The translations under genes and the position numbers were made by a program. Of a DNA stretch of 64,000 bases, positions 8,561 through 15,503 are shown one piece after another. The notes below the pieces were generated by a model. It saw only the letters and a program-made list of their open reading frames with translations. It searched no databases and was not told where the DNA came from. The DNA comes from Cryomorpha sp963741985 (GTDB lineage: Bacteria; Bacteroidota; Bacteroidia; Flavobacteriales_D; Cryomorphaceae). The stretch is taken from positions 496,001 to 560,000 of the forward strand of contig CAVUKD010000001.1 of NCBI GenBank assembly GCA_963741985.1. Reading direction: 5' to 3'. Each line of letters begins with the position of its first letter. The stretch's first letter is position 1.

Positions 8561-8932
8561 ATACCCGATACCGCTACCAGATATACCCATTGCTGCTAAC
8601 ATATATCCCCATTGCGGGTACCAGATATACCGATTGCTATTTACAGATATACCCATTGCAGCTAGAAGATATACCAATAGCTGCTACCAGATATACCAAT
8701 AGCTGCTACCAGATATACCGATTGCTATTAACAGATATACCCATTGCTGCTACCAGATATACCGATTGCTACTAACAGATATACCGATTGCAGCTATCAG
8801 ATATACCCATTGTTGCTTCCAGTAATAACCATAACTGCTATCAGATATACCCATTGCTGCTACCAGATATACACTTTACCGGTTTCGCATATACCTATTA
8901 CTGGTACCAAGCATACCCGCTGTTGATACCAG
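8561..8932. repeat. 22-bp tandem repeat array (about 17 units)
   Basis: Direct repeats of 22 bp; the typical unit begins ATATACC(C/G)ATTGC and ends CTACCAG. Units are most regular between 8603 and 8822; outer units are degenerate (for example 8845-8866 intact but 8823-8844 altered). Because 22 is not a multiple of three, open frames across it cycle through all frames, which explains long but meaningless frames on both strands. It lies between the zinc-ribbon gene and the fibronectin-III gene. Confidence 0.9.
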
Positions 8933-9225
8933 AAATAGGATCATTTGATTAAAGATTCGGAAATATGGAACGCCCAAAGGCCGGGTATCCTAAAATACCA
9001 TCTGATTCTATTCTCCTCAGTGCCTGATTCATACAAACCCGATTATTGCCATGTTGAAAACTTAGGCGATTTGTTAATAAACATGCCCCGTTTAACAATT
9101 CCAATAACCACGCGGCAGAGAGATGTATTCCATGCTTTTTACCGGTTTGGGAGTCGTAACCACCTTCGCGGCAGCAAAGTATAACCAGATGAAGTTATTT
9201 TATTCATCTTTAAAAATTAGAAACG

Positions 9226-9846
9226 ATGACTGTAAAAGTTAAAACCGGCCTCTACCGCCTGAAAACAAGCGATCTGATTTCAAAATCATTGAATATCGAA
9301 TCAAAGATGACAGGGAATGCCCTGTATCCGAATCCGACTCCTGCATTGGCAGCTATTACTGCTGCCCGCGAAGAACTCGAGGCCCGCACTGCCGCATCGG
9401 CCATGGGCGACCGTCAGTTGTGTTCATTCCGCCGCGATCAGGAAGCAGTATTGGGAGATCTTCTCAGACGATTGGCTGCCTATGTGAAGCTGACCGCACA
9501 CTCGGACAGCGACGTCTTGAGCAGTGGTTTTGAGGTGTATAGTGAAGCCGTGTCCTTAAGTAGGCCGAGCCGTCCGACAAAAGTAGAAGCGAAACGAAGT
9601 GACCATAGAGGTAAAGTGGAATTGAGCTGGAAACCGGTGCGTGGAAGTCAACATTATTTGGTAGAAATGGCTATCAATGATCCCGAAACCGACCATGCCA
9701 ACTGGACATTGGTATCTTATTCGAGCAGAAGCAAACTTGAGATTGATTCGCTCACTCCCGGATGCACCTATTGGTTTCGGGTTTTGGCGCTCGGGGCTAA
9801 AGGAAGCAGTGGATACAGTGATCCGGCGATGATTATGGCTGCGTAG
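9226..9846 (+). CDS. Fibronectin type III domain protein
   Basis: 206 residues without a signal peptide. The first 110 residues are mostly helical (ALAAITAAREELEARTAASAMG, DLLRRLAAYVKLTA). A single Fn3 domain follows at about 115-205: RPTKVEAKRSDHRGKVELSW, then HYLVEMAIND, LTPGCTYWFRVLALGAKGSSGYSDP. A helical region plus one C-terminal Fn3 domain occurs in many short Bacteroidota proteins, whose role I do not know. The gene is the only plus-strand gene among minus-strand neighbours from 1 to 25 kb, and it follows the 22-bp repeat array. It has its own terminator at 9876-9904. Fold is clear; function is not. Confidence 0.85.
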   Translation: MTVKVKTGLYRLKTSDLISKSLNIESKMTGNALYPNPTPALAAITAAREELEARTAASAMGDRQLCSFRRDQEAVLGDLLRRLAAYVKLTAHSDSDVLSSGFEVYSEAVSLSRPSRPTKVEAKRSDHRGKVELSWKPVRGSQHYLVEMAINDPETDHANWTLVSYSSRSKLEIDSLTPGCTYWFRVLALGAKGSSGYSDPAMIMAA

Positions 9847-9875
9847 CTACTTCTGAAAATCGAACCTATGAAAAT

Positions 9876-9904
9876 AAAACCCCTCTGTGATGTGGGGTTT
9901 TTTT
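9876..9904 (+). terminator. Terminator after the Fn3 gene
   Basis: AAAACCCC (9876-9883) pairs with GGGGTTTT (9894-9901), loop of 10, followed by a T run. It lies 30 bp after the Fn3 stop codon. Confidence 0.8.
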
Positions 9905-9912
9905 GTTGGGGA

Positions 9913-9993
9913 AGTGTGTCGCTCCGCTGGAGCTTTAAATATAACTGACCAATCCAAGTTCTACAAAGGTGTCGTCCCTCTGGGACTCAAATG
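9913..9993 (-). repeat. Interspersed hairpin repeat (GCGACACCTTTGTAG type), inverted copy
   Basis: Contains two small hairpins (GCTCCGCTGGAGC and GTCCCTCTGGGAC) flanking CTACAAAGGTGTCG. A related element in the opposite orientation lies at 10486-10568. The pair brackets the 68-residue gene at 10041-10247. Confidence 0.6.
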
Positions 9994-10040
9994 TTGAATT
10001 TTCATTGAAACTTCTCTATCAATTCCCAACATTCTCCTCC

Positions 10041-10247
10041 TTAATCAAAATCCCCCATGATCCCTTTCTCATAAAGCTCTTCAAAGCGTATTTGATTGTC
10101 ATCAAACCACATTTGATCCATTGCCGGCAAAAGATCTTCGGGGCAATCCTGTCGTTCGATCCCTTCCAGTTCCATGGTTCTTTTTAGTTTTTCAAAGTCT
10201 TTTCGCGCAAGCGGCAAACGGATGTCGAATAATTCTTCTTTCTTCAT
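10041..10247 (-). CDS. 68-aa hypothetical protein, paralogue of 7738-7944
   Basis: Begins MKKEELFDIRLPLARKDFEK and shares the invariant EDLLPAMDQMWFDDNQIR with the copy at 7738-7944. The same length, the same termini (MKKEELF... to MGDFD versus MGEYD) and mostly conservative substitutions show that this is a duplicated, maintained gene. A palindrome at 10354-10372, 107 bp upstream, matches the one before the zinc-ribbon gene at 8015-8374. No family is recognised and no signal peptide or membrane segment is present. Confidence 0.7.
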   Translation of the reverse strand: MKKEELFDIRLPLARKDFEKLKRTMELEGIERQDCPEDLLPAMDQMWFDDNQIRFEELYEKGIMGDFD

Positions 10248-10353
10248 AATTACATAATTTGGTTGATTTTGCTTTTAGCGTATCATTGGGCGTATGGATG
10301 CTTTTTTTGGTTTCTCCTTCCCCAGTGATTCCATTCTAAAAGTACGGGTTGGA

Positions 10354-10372
10354 AACGTAGCCTATTTACATT
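10354..10372. promoter_or_regulatory. 19-bp palindrome, second copy
   Basis: AACGTAG CCTAT TTACATT, matching the sites at 8416-8434 and 45115-45133 in 15-17 of 19 positions; the spacer CCTAT is identical to the first site. It lies 107 bp upstream of the 68-aa gene at 10041-10247. Confidence 0.5.
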
Positions 10373-10437
10373 GTGTGGGGGCTGGTGTGATTTAATTGAT
10401 GCAGTCGTCTTGAACCTGAAATAAACTCAAGGCGACT

Positions 10438-10464
10438 CATCATCCTGAACTTGTTTCAGTGTCA
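10438..10464 (+). repeat. Interspersed repeat, CATCCTGAACTTGTTTCAG type, copy 1
   Basis: A short dispersed palindromic repeat around CTGAACTTGTTTCAG. Related copies are at 24734-24761 and 25232-25259. Such sequences occur often between genes in Bacteroidota. This copy has lost part of the right arm (CAGTGTC rather than CAGCATC). Confidence 0.6.
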
Positions 10465-10485
10465 GAATGATTTCACGGAATGAAA

Positions 10486-10568
10486 TAGCTCCATAGGAGC
10501 GATACCTTTGTAGCAAACAACAGTCCACAGGAGCCAAAGCCCCATCGGGGCGACACCCTTTACAAATA
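10486..10568 (+). repeat. Interspersed hairpin repeat, direct copy
   Basis: AGCTCCATAGGAGCGATACC followed by TTTGTAG, then a second unit GCCCCATCGGGGCGACACCC followed by TTTACA. Two hairpin-plus-tail units are present; the inverted relative is at 9913-9993. The rest of the 10248-10605 gap has no gene apart from the palindrome at 10354. Confidence 0.6.
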
Positions 10569-10605
10569 GAAAATAATCCAATAGTAGCACCTCTAAATAA
10601 TGTAT

Positions 10606-10962
10606 TTAGGGACGGAAATTGATTTCCCCCAATATTATTTTTTCTTTGTTTTTAACGCTTATAAATCGAGAAACAGTAAAGTTGTTAGGATACACATTTT
10701 CTGCGCTGTTCAGTACCCGAAAGTTGTAGCCATACGAAAATCGATACAGAGCCGACTTTTCGTGATCGTTCACTTCGTAGGTATATGCATTTCTGAAAAA
10801 GCTAATGATGGCAAACCACGATAGCTCCGGCTCAATATACAAATTCGCTTTGCCGGAGTTCAAGTAACTTTGAAGCTTTGCTCCCAAAAGATAATTATTG
10901 AACATTCCGATACTTTGCCCCGAACCCAGATAGATACTTAGTGCATCCGACTTGTTTTTCAT
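10606..10962 (-). pseudogene. Orphan C-terminal fragment fused to an IS21 remnant
   Basis: 118 codons, beginning at an ATG that lies within or at the edge of the IS21 remnant. Residues such as SIYLGSGQSIGMFNNYLLGA and LYIEPELSWFAIISFFRNAY alternate hydrophobic and polar residues as in an outer-membrane or secreted beta-rich protein, and it ends EINFRP. No signal peptide is present, so this looks like the 3' part of a longer gene truncated when the IS21 element inserted or was deleted. I cannot name the original family. Confidence 0.4.
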
Positions 10963-11200
10963 CTTTATAGGCTGGGTTTCCGGGCCATAAATTTCCCTCT
11001 AATACAGGGTCTTCTATAGCCAATATAGCTTCTATAGAAAGGTTGCTCATCTTTGCTTTACGAACATAGCCTTTCACCGTATTTTTATTGATCAACAGGG
11101 TTTTGGCAATACTCTTTATTCCCTTGCCCTGTGCTTTGGAAAATCCTGCGGATTTTCCAAGTGGGGACTGACCAAGCCATAGCTTATATACTGTGTTCAA
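10963..11200 (-). pseudogene. istA: IS21-family transposase (IstA) N-terminal remnant
   Basis: The central part reads GKGIKSIAKTLLINKNTVKG, an HTH typical of IstA, followed by SIEAILAIEDPVLEGNLWPG and NPAYKDE, which matches the segment of Bacteroidota IstA proteins just after the HTH. Homology stops abruptly at NPAYKDE, where the sequence runs into an unrelated frame. The catalytic DDE domain and istB are absent, so it cannot transpose. It marks the left edge of the cassette-like region. Confidence 0.75.
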
Positions 11201-11298
11201 GCTATTTTTCGTAAGTGTTTTATTTTAAAGGAACGAAAGAGAGAAGTTCAGCCTTGGCCTATCGGCAGGCCGAATACTTAGTTATTGTACGTTGCCTC

Positions 11299-11664
11299 TT
11301 ATAGATTTTTGATTTCAACACTTATTATGTGTAAATCTTTTCCACCTACATTTTTTAATCTATGAGCCCCTAAGGGTTCCGACCAGACACTCGGCGAAGA
11401 AGGCAACATTGATTTATCGAGCTTCCGTGAATCAAGAACAACATTGTCTTTATCATCATATCTGACGAAATCTGACCAGCTCAAAATATAAAGTGTTGCT
11501 GACCATTTATGCGTATGAACTGCTGTTATTTCATTTGGTCGGATAAGCGTGTCAAGTACTCTAACAGAGTCATTTTCTAATAATAGCTTATGATGCTCTG
11601 GCGCAGCGATTAAAGCATCTAATTCATCTGGCCAAGACCAAACAGCTTTCTTATTTTTTTCCAT
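11299..11664 (-). CDS. Cupin-like protein
   Basis: 121 residues, cytosolic. The segment ENDSVRVLDTLIRPNEITAV then HTHKWSATLYIL gives the first cupin motif with an HxH metal pair; EPLGAHRLKNVGGKDLHIIS supplies the second strand pair with one histidine. Single-domain cupins of this size bind a metal and serve as small isomerases, dioxygenases or sugar binders; the substrate cannot be told. It begins the array of same-direction accessory genes and is followed upstream by an attC-like palindrome at 11686-11812, so it is probably the gene of one mobile cassette. Confidence 0.7.
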   Translation of the reverse strand: MEKNKKAVWSWPDELDALIAAPEHHKLLLENDSVRVLDTLIRPNEITAVHTHKWSATLYILSWSDFVRYDDKDNVVLDSRKLDKSMLPSSPSVWSEPLGAHRLKNVGGKDLHIISVEIKNL

Positions 11665-11685
11665 AATATAGGTTTCTTTTGGTTG

Positions 11686-11812
11686 CTTGCAACGGTAATA
11701 TAAGCGTAGGGCGTAATTTCGAAGTATATCTTTTCAATTTACAGTAAAGTTGCTGCTTGAAAGGTATTCATTTTTAGACAAAAAGCCCGCATACTCTTAT
11801 ACAATGTTATGG
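11686..11812 (-). repeat. attC-like imperfect palindrome 1
   Basis: The arms are GCAACGGTAATATAAGCGTA (from 11689) and CCCGCATACTCTTATACAATG (within 11786-11808), ending GTTATGG. The outer ends show AAC and GTT core boxes as in integron attC sites, with a TATAAG/CTTATA inner pair. Similar structures are at 12498-12620, 13185-14561 (split) and 15270-15399. Confidence 0.5.
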
Positions 11813-11815
11813 TCT

Positions 11816-12475
11816 TTATTCTTTTTTTAATGCGTATTTAAATCCTATTGATAAGGTCATTCCATAATGTTTTGCCTCCCCATCAGAAAAATAATTTTCA
11901 TTTGTTATACTCATAAAGCTTTGTTGATAGGCAAATGAAGTAAATAGTAAGAATTGTTGGTGGAATTTATAAGATGCCCCTATCTCAATCAGTCCACCAA
12001 AATCAAATTCCGTTGCTCTATCAGTAACGTCAGAAGATTCTCCATCAACGTTTTCAAAAGTTGGAATTACGGTTTCAGCATTTATCAAGAAAGATGGAAC
12101 GAGACCAAGATTTAAAAATCCTGCAAAATTATTACCTATTGAAAATCCACCTTTTATGGGAAGTGTCAAATAGTCATAATTAAAATCAATTGTTCCCTGC
12201 TTCCCAATTGGGTTTCCAGTCTCATCTACAAAAAGGATATTGTTTTTAAATCCTTTTTGGGCATACACAAGGTCTAATTCTGCATGAAAATTATTTTTGA
12301 ATTCATATTCATAAGTCAAACCACCCGCAAACCCATTTCTACTTTCATTATCATGTATAAAGTTGTCCGTGTTGACATTTGTCCAACTAATTCCACCTTT
12401 AATCCCAATAAAATTATTTTGTCCGAAAACAGGAATAGAAATAAGTATTATTAAGAACGTAAATATTTTTCTCAT
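11816..12475 (-). CDS. Outer-membrane beta-barrel protein
   Basis: 219 residues. A signal peptide (MRKIFTFLIILISIPVFGQ) is followed by the typical start of PorT/OmpA-like barrels, NFIGIKGGISWTNVNTDNF, and amphipathic strands separated by short turns: GLTYEYEFKNNFHAELDLVY, LTLPIKGGFSIGNNFAGFLN, FDFGGLIEIGASYKFHQQFL, and GMTLSIGFKYALKKE at the end. The pattern corresponds to the 'outer membrane protein beta-barrel domain' family widespread in Bacteroidota. The role is probably structural or in adhesion and is not known. It is flanked by attC-like palindromes on both sides, unusual cargo for a cassette. Confidence 0.8.
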   Translation of the reverse strand: MRKIFTFLIILISIPVFGQNNFIGIKGGISWTNVNTDNFIHDNESRNGFAGGLTYEYEFKNNFHAELDLVYAQKGFKNNILFVDETGNPIGKQGTIDFNYDYLTLPIKGGFSIGNNFAGFLNLGLVPSFLINAETVIPTFENVDGESSDVTDRATEFDFGGLIEIGASYKFHQQFLLFTSFAYQQSFMSITNENYFSDGEAKHYGMTLSIGFKYALKKE

Positions 12476-12497
12476 TAGTGTTCATTCTTTTAATTAA

Positions 12498-12620
12498 GCA
12501 CAACGGTTCGTAGCTACATTTCGAAGCACTTCACTGTCAACCAAGCAAAAACTTTGATAGATGCACAGAGCTTGATTTAACCACTTAGCCGCCACTTTTG
12601 GGTAGGTGCTGTTGTGTGCC
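12498..12620 (-). repeat. attC-like imperfect palindrome 2
   Basis: The outer arms are GCACAACGG (12498-12506) and GTTGTGTGCC (12611-12620); between them lies TTCGAAGCACTTCACTGTCAA and an AT-rich loop. The sequence closely resembles the intergenic elements that separate cassettes in Bacteroidota. It lies between the barrel gene and the SnoaL-like gene. Confidence 0.5.
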
Positions 12621-12629
12621 GTTTTAATT

Positions 12630-13118
12630 TTATTTCTTTGTTTGTAATTGATTTCTTAAACTTACCTCGTCTGGGAATCCCCATTGTTCGATAATTTTTC
12701 CGTTTGCTAATCGATAAATTGAAGTTTCATAAATTATAACTTTATTACCAGTAGAGTCAATGCCATTAAAAATCCCTTGATGGGTACCTGTCGATTTATA
12801 CCTTGTTACTACTTTGTCATCTTCAGCAATAATGTCAACAATCTCCTCTGTCCAATCTGGAAATGACTTTTTGTGATTTGAGATGGAATTTTTTGCTCCT
12901 TCAATTCCCTCCCATTCTAGTCCGCCTATAAAATGGCAAACAAAGTCTGGGGATATTATTGTATCGAGAAGACTTATCTTTCCGTTAGACCAAACTTTAT
13001 GGTATTTTTTTACAATATCTCGATTAGCGTCTAAATTAATTTCTTGTGTGTTAGTATTGCAACTGTAAGTAATGATACTCGCTGCAATAATTAATACTGA
13101 TAAGAAATGGTTTTTCAT
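12630..13118 (-). CDS. SnoaL-like lipoprotein
   Basis: 162 residues. The N-terminus MKNHFLSVLIIAASIITYSC is a lipoprotein signal with cysteine at 20. The rest is a SnoaL-like alpha+beta barrel: NRDIVKKYHKVWSNGKISLL, IISPDFVCHF, HKKSFPDWTEEIVDIIAEDD, KVVTRYKSTGTHQGIFNG, then SIYRLANGKIIEQWGFPDE. SnoaL relatives are ester cyclases or binding proteins, and many secreted ones act on unknown small molecules. It forms a single-gene cassette bounded by attC-like elements on both sides. Confidence 0.8.
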   Translation of the reverse strand: MKNHFLSVLIIAASIITYSCNTNTQEINLDANRDIVKKYHKVWSNGKISLLDTIISPDFVCHFIGGLEWEGIEGAKNSISNHKKSFPDWTEEIVDIIAEDDKVVTRYKSTGTHQGIFNGIDSTGNKVIIYETSIYRLANGKIIEQWGFPDEVSLRNQLQTKK

Positions 13119-13184
13119 TTTGTTGTTTGTTTAAATGATTTTTTTATTTGTCCTTTAAATGAAAGTGATGTCGTTCTTAAAAAT

Positions 13185-13217
13185 GGCACACAACGGCAAG
13201 TATATGGTTAGTACGCT
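13185..13217 (-). repeat. attC-like palindrome 3, left half, split by IS3
   Basis: GGCACACAACGGCAAGTATA then TGGTTAGTACGC. The right half is at 14532-14561 (GCGTATTAACCTTATACAAT then GTTGTG). Removing the IS brings GGTTAGTACGC opposite GCGTATTAACC, restoring a site like 15270-15399. Confidence 0.55.
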
Positions 13218-13260
13218 TGTCTAAAATTATGGACTTGCAACAAAAAAATGGACAAATAAG

Positions 13261-14091
13261 TTAAGCGACATTTTTCAATTGTATTAGATTTTCAAATTCT
13301 GTAATTGTTAGGTTTCCCAAGGCCGAATGTCTTCTGTGTTTATTATACCACGTTTCGATCCATTCAAACACCGATAATGCGGCCTCTTCTTTGGTGTTAT
13401 ACCGGGTTCTATAAACGAGCTCCACCTTCAAGGTTTTAAAGAAGCTTTCAGCTACGGCATTGTCCCAACAGTTTCCTTTTCTACTCATGCTTCTATCCAC
13501 ATGATTATAACTCTCCAGTAGTTTGGCAAATTCGTGACATGCATATTGTATCCCTCGATCGGAATGAAATATCAGACCATGAATAATCGGTCTGTTTTTC
13601 ACCGCCATTTTCCATGCAGCAATAGCTGTATTTCTTGCAGTCAAATCGCTGCTTAGAGACCAGCCTATCACTTTGCGGTCGAAAAGATCCATGATAATAG
13701 TCAAGTAAAGCCAGCCTTTGAGCGTTCGTATATATGTAATGTCTGAAACCCACGATTGGCCTTTATCTTCAGGAGTAAAGTTTCTGTCCAATTTATTTTC
13801 TACCACCGGATATTTATGCGTAGAATCGGTGGTTACCACAAACTTCTTTGCATGTACAGCTCGTATTCGACTCTGCTTCATCAATCGCGCCACACGTGGT
13901 CTGGACACTTTAAATCCCCGGGCATTCAGTTCATCCGTAATCCGTGGACTTCCGTAACTGGCTCTGCTTTCAGCATGTATTCTTCTGATTTCAGAAAGGA
14001 GCATGCGGTTTTCATTATGATGATTGGAGGGAAGCCATCTTTGCCTGGCATAAAATCCACTTCTACTTATTTTAAATACTTTACACATCAT
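13261..14091 (-). CDS. IS3 transposase OrfB (DDE catalytic part)
   Basis: 276 residues from the internal ATG; as a fusion product it begins about 27 codons earlier (REHLLRERQEIYQFIKDHQR). It contains HTH_21 sequence (IRRIHAESRASYGSPRITDE) and the integrase core with the DDE triad: WVSDITYIRT (D), FHSDRGIQYACHEF (D) and NAVAESFFKTLKVE (E). The C-terminus WIETWYNKHRRHSALGNLT is standard for IS3. All catalytic residues are present and the frame is intact, so the element may be active. Confidence 0.93.
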   Translation of the reverse strand: MMCKVFKISRSGFYARQRWLPSNHHNENRMLLSEIRRIHAESRASYGSPRITDELNARGFKVSRPRVARLMKQSRIRAVHAKKFVVTTDSTHKYPVVENKLDRNFTPEDKGQSWVSDITYIRTLKGWLYLTIIMDLFDRKVIGWSLSSDLTARNTAIAAWKMAVKNRPIIHGLIFHSDRGIQYACHEFAKLLESYNHVDRSMSRKGNCWDNAVAESFFKTLKVELVYRTRYNTKEEAALSVFEWIETWYNKHRRHSALGNLTITEFENLIQLKNVA

Positions 14092-14120
14092 CCCAACAGG
14101 AAATTCTCTTTGATGATCTT

Positions 14121-14435
14121 TTATGAATTGGTAGATTTCCTGTCGCTCACGGAGAAGATGCTCACGGCCTTTTTTAAAATATCCCGTTCCATTTTCACAT
14201 CTCTCAACTCCTTTTTTAAATCTGCCAGCTCTTTCTGATCCGGCGTGAGTTGCCTGTTTCCGTTACCACTGAATGCCAGCGAGGGATTTTGGTTTAACTC
14301 ACTACGCCAACGGTACAGAAGCTCTGCTCTGATTCCCAATTCACGTGCAACCTCTTGGGCGTTACCACGAACGTTGCTTAATTCAACAGCTTTTTGCTTG
14401 AATTCTTTGCTGTAATGCTTTCTTGTTTCTTTCAT
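14121..14435 (-). CDS. IS3 OrfA (HTH and leucine zipper)
   Basis: 104 residues starting MKETRKHYSKEFKQKAVELS, the transposase_8 helix-turn-helix (VARELGIRAELLYRWRSEL), followed by a heptad-repeat region (ELADLKKELRDVKMERDILK) that mediates oligomerisation with OrfAB. It ends SDRKSTNS. Its 3' part overlaps the OrfB reading frame through a slippery heptamer at 14169-14175. Confidence 0.93.
   Translation of the reverse strand: MKETRKHYSKEFKQKAVELSNVRGNAQEVARELGIRAELLYRWRSELNQNPSLAFSGNGNRQLTPDQKELADLKKELRDVKMERDILKKAVSIFSVSDRKSTNS
14169..14175 (-). promoter_or_regulatory. Programmed -1 frameshift heptamer A-AAA-AAG
   Basis: In the OrfA frame the codons are TTA AAA AAG GCC, giving the canonical A AAA AAG slippery heptamer. 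Slipping back one base gives GGC CGT GAG CAT, which runs open into OrfB. This is the classic IS3 signal for making the OrfAB transposase. Confidence 0.8.
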
Positions 14436-14497
14436 TTCGTTAGGGTTTATTTAGTTGTTCAATTTACCCTTAACTTCGTGTCCATACAAATGTAGCA

Positions 14498-14561
14498 GTT
14501 CCATTAAACTCAAAAAGCACTAAACGTCATAGCGTATTAACCTTATACAATGTTGTGTTTT
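14498..14561 (-). repeat. attC-like palindrome 3, right half
   Basis: Contains GCGTATTAACC (14532-14542), CTTATACAATG and the GTTGTG core. It pairs with the left half at 13185-13217 across the IS3 element. Confidence 0.5.
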
Positions 14562-14578
14562 CGTGTTTCTTTAATTCT

Positions 14579-14887
14579 TTATTTAAGTCTTATTGAAATA
14601 TCAAGGTGACCACCAAGACCTTCATTAATAATTCTTTGTAGTGTTGAAAATCGTATGTCCTTCAAGTTTCTTTCTATCTTAGATATATAAGACTTGTTTG
14701 TTCCGGCAAGTTCCGCGAGTTGTTCCTGAGTCAGGCCCTTTTGTTCTCTGGCTTGTTGAATGAGTACGCCAAGCTTAAAGGTGTCATATTCATTTTCAAA
14801 TTCTTCACGCTGGGTGCTTCCTGGCTTACCAATTTTTTTGTCAATAAATTCGTCAAGACTTGTTAGATTTTTATTTTTTGCTTTCAT
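14579..14887 (-). CDS. higA: XRE-family antitoxin, HigA-like
   Basis: 102 residues. An HTH_3 domain occupies about 38-95: LGVLIQQAREQKGLTQEQLA, then ELAGTNKSYISKIERNLKDI and RFSTLQRIINEGLG. The N-terminal 35 residues (LDEFIDKKIGKPGSTQREEF) are the charged, flexible extension found in HigA proteins that neutralise RelE-type toxins. It would repress its own operon by binding the promoter upstream of the toxin gene. The toxin gene precedes it and overlaps by 17 bp, the inverted toxin-first order characteristic of higBA. Toxin-antitoxin pairs are common integron cassette cargo, which fits the attC-like elements on each side. Confidence 0.85.
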   Translation of the reverse strand: MKAKNKNLTSLDEFIDKKIGKPGSTQREEFENEYDTFKLGVLIQQAREQKGLTQEQLAELAGTNKSYISKIERNLKDIRFSTLQRIINEGLGGHLDISIRLK

Positions 14888-15212
14888 AATATGCGCTTTT
14901 AATTTGTTCAGCCTTTTCTATCTGTTGTTTTGGGGTCTTCTGGGTTTTCTTCTGAAACCCATGTCCAACCACGACAAGGTTGTCAACATCGAAAAAGCAA
15001 AAAATCCTGAAAATGTTGCTACCCACTTGAACTCTTATTTCATAAAGCCCCGAAGAGTTTTTTATGTGTTTTAAGTAAGTTTCTGGAATATGGGATAATT
15101 CTCTAATCACTTTTAACGTCCACAAGATTTTACTTTTAACCTTATCAGACTGCTCGTCATAAAACGTTTCAAAATAGTCCTTGAAGAAAAAGAGCTCTCG
15201 TCTTTCGTTCAT
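14871..15212 (-). CDS. higB: RelE/HigB-like toxin (Gp49 family)
   Basis: 113 residues: YFETFYDEQSDKVKSKILWT, LYEIRVQVGSNIFRIFCFFD, NLVVVGHGFQKKTQKTPKQQ and IEKAEQIKSAYYES match the DUF891/Gp49 branch of RelE-superfamily mRNA interferases, including the R-V...R-I-F core strand and the KKTQKTP loop holding basic catalytic residues. Expression is predicted to inhibit translation by cutting mRNA on the ribosome until HigA binds. It is the first gene of the pair. No truncation is seen; the protein is the usual length. Confidence 0.87.
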   Translation of the reverse strand: MNERRELFFFKDYFETFYDEQSDKVKSKILWTLKVIRELSHIPETYLKHIKNSSGLYEIRVQVGSNIFRIFCFFDVDNLVVVGHGFQKKTQKTPKQQIEKAEQIKSAYYESKK

Positions 15213-15269
15213 TCAACAAATATACTAAAAGTAGTCCAATCGGACAATATTTAGTTTTACCTTAATGAA

Positions 15270-15399
15270 ACACAACGTGAGTATAAGAGTAGTGCAGGAC
15301 TTAGAAGCACATACTTTCAATGTATCGTAAAAATCATTGCTTGAAGGATGTTCATACTTAGACGACAACCTGCATTATCTCTTATACAATGTTATGCCC
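15270..15399 (-). repeat. attC-like imperfect palindrome 4 (best copy)
   Basis: The left arm CACAACGTGAGTATAAGAG (15271-) continues TAGTGCAGG; the right arm CCTGCATTATCTCTTATAC is followed by AATGTTATGCC. The arms pair over about 18 bases with few bulges, the outermost boxes give AAC and GTT, and the loop is about 70 bases. The shape (core boxes, unpaired bulges, long imperfect stem) is that of an attC site. It separates the higBA cassette from the Hsp70 cassette. Confidence 0.6.
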
Positions 15400-15503
15400 T
15401 TTTTTCCTTTTTCGTGTTTTGTTCGTAGCGTTGGCAAAGACATACTCTTTTGCAATTTTAGCCTTGGGTGTTGGCTCGTGCGAATTGCAAATGTGTATGG
15501 CTT

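Larger units (their letters stand above)
13218..14497 (-). mobile_element. IS3-family insertion sequence (about 1.28 kb)
   Basis: Encodes OrfA and OrfB in the standard IS3 arrangement with a -1 frameshift site. Probable imperfect terminal inverted repeats: the left end starts TGTCTAAAATTATGGAC (13218) and the right end, read inwards, TGCTACATTTGTATGGAC (from 14497); they share the TATGGAC block. No clear target duplication is seen. Insertion is in the loop of an attC-like palindrome. Boundaries are accurate to perhaps 5 bp. Confidence 0.75.

Noticed and set aside
8015..8677. 220-residue open frame covering the zinc-ribbon gene and the tandem repeats
   Set aside because: Residues before the MMKKEE start only translate the 22-bp repeats, which cycle through all three frames; the palindromic operator also lies in that stretch.
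8539..8926. Plus-strand open frames across the minisatellite (repeating YQIYPLLL)
   Set aside because: Pure by-product of the repeat unit having no stop codon; no start or ribosome-binding support.
8561..8932. CRISPR array
   Set aside because: The 22-bp units are directly tandem with no unique spacers and there are no cas genes.
13505..14238. Long opposite-strand and out-of-frame ORFs within the IS3 transposase
   Set aside because: Shadow frames of OrfA/OrfB; no independent motifs.
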